From DASTCZ01 sp035308165 (GTDB taxonomy: Bacteria; Acidobacteriota; Terriglobia; Acidiferrales; UBA7541), in assembly GCA_035308165.1 (NCBI GenBank), contig DATGHC010000074.1:118470-182469 (forward strand): a stretch of DNA of 64,000 nucleotides, read 5' to 3'. Below the pieces are notes generated by a model. The model searched no databases and was not told where the DNA came from. It saw nothing but the letters and a program-made list of their open reading frames with translations. The position numbers and the translations under genes are program-made. Positions 60,741 to 64,000 of the stretch are shown here, in pieces (the first letter of the stretch is position 1; every line of letters starts with the position of its first letter).

Positions 60741-60986
60741 ATGATCCTCTTCTACACTCAGCGCTTCCAACGCAGTTATGCGGACTCCCCCGCCGAAATT
60801 CAAAAGCGGTGTGATAAGCAACTCGCTCTTTTAATACAGGATTTCCGCCATCCATCGGTCCGGGCCAAGAAATACGATGAGGCGAGAAACATTTGGCAGG
60901 GCAGAGTGAACCGCAGTTGGCGCTTTTATTTCCTGATTGAAGGACACCGCTACTACCTGCTCGACATGATGCCGCACCCGAAGTAA
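60741..60986 (+). CDS. RelE/ParE-family toxin
   Basis: 81 residues of the RelE/ParE fold: FYTQRFQRSYADSPAEIQKRCDKQLALLIQDFRHPSVRAKKY, then NIWQGRVNRSWRFYFLIEGHRYYLLDMMPHPK, with a conserved RxSWRFYF and a C-terminal hydrophobic strand. Such toxins cleave mRNA at the ribosome (RelE) or target gyrase (ParE); the sequence does not tell which. Paired directly with the AbrB-type antitoxin. Confidence 0.83.
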   Translation: MILFYTQRFQRSYADSPAEIQKRCDKQLALLIQDFRHPSVRAKKYDEARNIWQGRVNRSWRFYFLIEGHRYYLLDMMPHPK

Positions 60987-61039
60987 CCTATGGAAATTCT
61001 CAACTCCAATAAACTAAGGATTAAGAAGGAAACTCTGCC

Positions 61040-61843
61040 ATGAATTCGCCTGCGGGAATTCGACTGGGAACCTCGGCCTTTACCGCGACGGGATGGCCCG
61101 GTAGTTTTTACCCCGAAGGAATGAAGCCCGCAGACTACCTGACGTATTACTCGACGAAATTCGACACGGTGGAGCTGGACTCCACGTTTTACCGAACTCC
61201 GGCGCTTGCCGTGGTCCGCGGATGGAACGCAAAGACGCCAAAAGGATTTCTGTTCGCGGCAAAAATTCCTCAAGTCATCACGCATGAAAAACTGCTGGCC
61301 GATTGTGAATCCGACCTGAATCATTTTCTGAAGACCATGGACGCGCTGGAAGAGAAGCTCGGTCCGCTGCTCTTCCAGTTTGGATATTTCAACCAAAAGG
61401 CGTTCAAGTGCGCAGCGGACTTTATCGCGCGGTTGGATCCATTTCTTAAGAAACTGCCGAAGGGATACAGATTCGCCGTTGAAATCAGGAACAAAAACTG
61501 GCTGGACGCGCAGTTCGCGGATGTCCTTCGCAAGCACAATGTGGCGCTGGCGCTGATCGATCAAGTCTGGATGCCGCGAATCGATGCAGTGGCGGCCAAA
61601 CTCGATCCCGTCACCACGGATTTCACCTACGTGCGCTGGCTCGGCGACAGAAAGGGCATCGAGGAACAGACCAAGACCTGGGACAAGACCATTGTGAACC
61701 GCAAGCCTGATCTCGAGATTTGGGTGAAGGAGCTCAGGAAAATTAAGGCGCGAAAGATCAGTATCCTGGCCTTCGCGAACAATCACTACGCCGGAAATGG
61801 CCCTGCTACCGTGGAGTTGTTCCGAAGTCTTTGGGAAAAATAA
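61040..61843 (+). CDS. DUF72 family protein
   Basis: 267 residues with a TIM-barrel-like DUF72 domain: IRLGTSAFTATGWPGSFYPEGMKPADYLTYYSTKFDTVELDSTFYRTP at the N-terminus, LFQFGYFNQKAF, GYRFAVEIRNKNWLD, FTYVRWLGDRKGIEEQ and the C-terminal ILAFANNHYAGNGPATVELF. DUF72 proteins are widespread and of unknown biochemical role. It is the last gene of a plus-strand run after the toxin-antitoxin pair; an SD-like AAGGA is 9 bases upstream. Confidence 0.9.
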   Translation: MNSPAGIRLGTSAFTATGWPGSFYPEGMKPADYLTYYSTKFDTVELDSTFYRTPALAVVRGWNAKTPKGFLFAAKIPQVITHEKLLADCESDLNHFLKTMDALEEKLGPLLFQFGYFNQKAFKCAADFIARLDPFLKKLPKGYRFAVEIRNKNWLDAQFADVLRKHNVALALIDQVWMPRIDAVAAKLDPVTTDFTYVRWLGDRKGIEEQTKTWDKTIVNRKPDLEIWVKELRKIKARKISILAFANNHYAGNGPATVELFRSLWEK

Positions 61844-61882
61844 TTGAGCGCCCTTCCGCGCCCCATAGAAAAGGTCGATGAC

Positions 61883-62332
61883 TCATCCCGCCGAGGGCAG
61901 CGATTGCAGGTCAGCGGCAACCCACCCTGTTCGTGATGCCTGGGATTCAAGACAATCCTTGGAATAGTGCTGAAGCAGTGTTTGTTGATTCGATAGATGC
62001 GGGTGCGCTTCGAGGAATTCCTCGAATGAATCAATGGCTGGCGTTCCCTCGATCGCCGCAGCCACAAGTCGCGTCCACGCCAGCGTCCTGGTGTGGTGAT
62101 ACCGTTCGGACTTGCCATTGTGTGCCGCAAAGCGCCTGAGCGTGCTTGCCATCCGCTCCCTTGCCCGTGATTCCGGCATTGAGCGCAGATAGATCCACGC
62201 AAGTCGGACGTGGTCAGAATGATGAAAGGACTCGTTCGGCAGCTCGCAACTTTCGAGCGCTTCCATAAACTGTTTGTCCGGCAAGCTATTGCAAATCACG
62301 CGTGCTTCCATTTTCCTTTGGACCACATTCAT
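61883..62332 (-). CDS. uncharacterised protein with HHxDHVRLAW motif
   Basis: 149 residues from ATG 62332 (frame open to 62362). The centre carries ESFHHSDHVRLAWIYLRSMPESRARERM, followed by a second His-rich segment HNGKSERYHHTRTLAW; the His/Asp pattern suggests a metal-binding helical protein. Family name not recalled. It is downstream of the RHH-like gene, separated by 55 bases, and probably in one transcript with it. Confidence 0.65.
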   Translation of the reverse strand: MNVVQRKMEARVICNSLPDKQFMEALESCELPNESFHHSDHVRLAWIYLRSMPESRARERMASTLRRFAAHNGKSERYHHTRTLAWTRLVAAAIEGTPAIDSFEEFLEAHPHLSNQQTLLQHYSKDCLESQASRTGWVAADLQSLPSAG

Positions 62333-62387
62333 AAATAACAATTCCGGTGGTGAGGTATGCATTCGATTCGGCCGGTCGGTTTCTCGA

Positions 62388-62639
62388 TCATCCCTCTTTA
62401 AGATGGTGGCTGTCTGAGGAACGCAGCTTTAGTCCGTATATACTTTTCAGCTGCTCGATTTCCCGCAACGTATCTCGCGAGAACGGTGCCTTGCCCTCGA
62501 AGGCATGCAGAACAATTCCTTCCAGCAGATCGCCGAGCGTCAGATCCTTCAGCTCGGCAAGGCCCTTCAACACCTTCAACAACCGTTTCTCCATGCGGAC
62601 GCCGGTTTGTGTGCGCTCGATTTCGATGGGTTTTGGCAA
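62388..62639 (-). CDS. ribbon-helix-helix-like small protein
   Basis: 83 residues from TTG 62639, with GAGGG 4 bases upstream. The segment TGVRMEKRLLKVLKGLAELKDLTLGDLLEGIVLHAF has the strand-helix-helix pattern of RHH DNA-binding proteins (as in CopG or Arc). Its promoter carries a perfect palindrome, so autorepression is likely. The C-terminal tail is charged. It might be an antitoxin-type repressor for the following gene, but the downstream product does not resemble a known toxin. Confidence 0.6.
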   Translation of the reverse strand: MPKPIEIERTQTGVRMEKRLLKVLKGLAELKDLTLGDLLEGIVLHAFEGKAPFSRDTLREIEQLKSIYGLKLRSSDSHHLKEG

Positions 62640-62663
62640 GTGGCCCTCTTTCGTTATGGTATC

Positions 62664-62692
62664 TATGTACCATGGTACACACCTTCTGTCAA
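62664..62692 (-). promoter_or_regulatory. promoter with embedded palindromic operator
   Basis: Minus strand TTGACA (62687-62692) and TACATA (62664-62669) with a 17-base spacer, 25 bases ahead of the TTG start of the RHH-like gene. The perfect 14-bp palindrome TGTACCATGGTACA (62666-62679) covers the spacer and reaches into the -10, the typical place for a repressor to block polymerase. The -10 is weak, consistent with tight control. Confidence 0.65.
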
Positions 62693-62800
62693 GACCTGTA
62701 ACCGGCGCACACGGGTCCGGTCGCAGTTTTGGGAGCCAAACAAAAATGCAACCGGCGACCCGGCCTCCGCTCGTCCCACTTTTGCTAAACTGTTCGCCAT

Positions 62801-63301
62801 ATGAGCGTCATCGACGAAGTCTTGGCAGCTAACGAAGTTTACTCACGCGCCCATGAATTGCGCAGGCTAACGCCGCGTCCTGAACGCAGACTCGCCATCC
62901 TCACCTGCATGGATACGCGGCTTTCCATTCGCACCCTGGGACTCAAAACCGGCGACGCGCACATCATCCGCAACGCCGGCGGAATTGTCACAGAAGACAC
63001 TCTGCGCTCGCTGGTGATTTCGCACTACCTGCTCGACACGCAGGAATTCATGGTAATCAATCACACCGATTGCGGCCTAATGCTGGCATCCGAGCAGGAT
63101 CTGCGCGCACGGATTGAAACTCGCTCGGGAACCACCGCCGAATCGCCATCCACCTTTTACGCATTCCAAAACCTGGAAGAAAATGTGCGCCACCAATTGC
63201 AGAAGCTGCGCTCCCACCCCTGGGTCCCAAAGGAAGTTGCCGTGCGTGGATTTGTGTACAACGTGACCAGCGGCCGCCTGCGCGAAATCAGCGGTAGCTA
63301 A
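62801..63301 (+). CDS. beta-carbonic anhydrase
   Basis: 166 residues, a small beta-class enzyme that interconverts CO2 and bicarbonate. Zinc ligands and catalytic residues in order: Cys 36 and Asp 38 in LTCMDTRL, Arg 40, His 88 and Cys 91 in INHTDCGLM. NAGGIVTEDTLRSL is the conserved proton-path region. It is shorter than the plant or E. coli Can enzymes (about 220) and belongs to the compact subclass. It starts 161 bases from the divergent RHH-like gene, so the palindrome at 62666 could conceivably affect it too. Confidence 0.9.
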   Translation: MSVIDEVLAANEVYSRAHELRRLTPRPERRLAILTCMDTRLSIRTLGLKTGDAHIIRNAGGIVTEDTLRSLVISHYLLDTQEFMVINHTDCGLMLASEQDLRARIETRSGTTAESPSTFYAFQNLEENVRHQLQKLRSHPWVPKEVAVRGFVYNVTSGRLREISGS

Positions 63302-63327
63302 TGCGGGTTGAAATTGGCATCTCTCCA

Positions 63328-63365
63328 AAAACAAAAAGGGCTCCGATTTCTCGGAGCCCTTTTGC
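63328..63365. terminator. bidirectional terminator between carbonic anhydrase and rRNA operon
   Basis: Stem GGGCTCCGA (63338-63346) / TCGGAGCCC (63351-63359), 4-base loop, flanked by an A-rich run on the left (63327-63337) and TTTTGCTC on the right. It can end the plus-strand carbonic anhydrase transcript and, on the minus strand, the rRNA operon after 5S. Confidence 0.88.
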
Positions 63366-63379
63366 TCTACTAAATTAAT

Positions 63380-63496
63380 CCTGGCGGCGACCTACGTTCC
63401 CACACAGTTACCCGTGCAGTATCATCGGCTCAGCGGGGCTTAACTACCGTGTTCGGGATGGGAACGGGTGTGACCCCCGCGATGTGACCACCAGGA
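63380..63496 (-). rRNA. rrf: 5S ribosomal RNA
   Basis: About 117 nt on the minus strand: TCCTGGTGGTCACATCGCGG at the 5' side, the conserved middle CCCGTTCCCATCCCGAACACGG, and TCGCCGCCAGGA at the 3' side, which pairs with the 5' end. It lies 3' of the 23S gene, as usual. Confidence 0.96.
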
Positions 63497-63664
63497 AAGT
63501 CGGGAGTCGCGGCCCCAATCCCTGATCGCGCCAAAGCGCTTCAAGCATCCGGGCCACAGGTACTCACAAACTTGTGGTCAACGCATTGATTGACATCTGA
63601 ATAGGCTGGCAAAAATACACCGCAAAAATTGCCCAAGCCGATTGCAACGGTCTGGGAAAGTTTT

Positions 63665-64000
<336 letters not shown>

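Overview
The window looks like chromosomal sequence from a soil-type Acidobacteriota bacterium (moderately high GC, mostly SD-led genes). The assignment rests on gene content rather than a search: a very large BNR/sortilin-like exported protein, TonB-family and AsmA-like envelope proteins, a Cys-rich insertion in RpoB, class II fructose bisphosphatase (GlpX), and an hspR-linked dnaK operon. It is core chromosome: I see no insertion sequence, prophage, integrase or CRISPR array.

Layout. 1-3000 (minus): start of an ATP synthase operon in the order b', b, delta, alpha (alpha runs off the left edge), with a strong sigma70-type promoter at 3134-3162. 3327-11300: outer-membrane DUF481 protein, glutaryl-CoA dehydrogenase-like enzyme, exported DUF711 protein, GlpX, and a 1.1-kb-residue beta-propeller protein on the minus strand. 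11444-19481: mixed small genes (membrane protein, zinc-ribbon XRE regulator, HD-domain protein, His/Asp-rich exported protein), then ispG, gatC-gatA, a free-standing MerR-like HTH protein and an exported hypothetical protein.

19541-34129 (minus) is one long information-processing superoperon: tRNA-Thr(TGT), tRNA-Tyr, tRNA-Thr(GGT), tRNA-Gly, tuf, rpmG, tRNA-Trp, secE, nusG, rplK, rplA, rplJ, rplL, rpoB, rpoC, closed by a hairpin terminator.

34326-42152: hypothetical membrane protein, M23 peptidase, thiL, class A penicillin-binding protein, then a three-gene minus-strand group with a DsbA-like thiol oxidase and a MauE/DoxX membrane partner. 42470-46551 is a heat-shock operon, dnaK-orf127-dnaJ-hspR, whose promoter is overlapped by a HAIR-like inverted repeat fitting the HspR encoded at its end. 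46572-57452 holds metabolic and housekeeping genes (panE-like reductase, aminotransferase V, HAD, three PilZ domains in two genes, alpha/beta hydrolase, aldo/keto reductase, a UvrC-like protein lacking its nuclease half, acyl-CoA dehydrogenase, AsmA). 57621-63301: TonB-family protein, DnaC-like ATPase, an AbrB/RelE toxin-antitoxin pair, DUF72, a two-gene unit with a RHH-like protein behind a palindromic operator, and a beta-carbonic anhydrase. The right end carries 5S and the 3' end of 23S rRNA on the minus strand.

No clearly new defence or mobile system is visible. The most rewarding points are the HspR/HAIR control of dnaK with an unknown gene where grpE usually lies, the RpoB zinc-ribbon insertion, the nuclease-less UvrC homologue, the palindrome-controlled RHH pair, and the apparently leaderless toxin-antitoxin unit.
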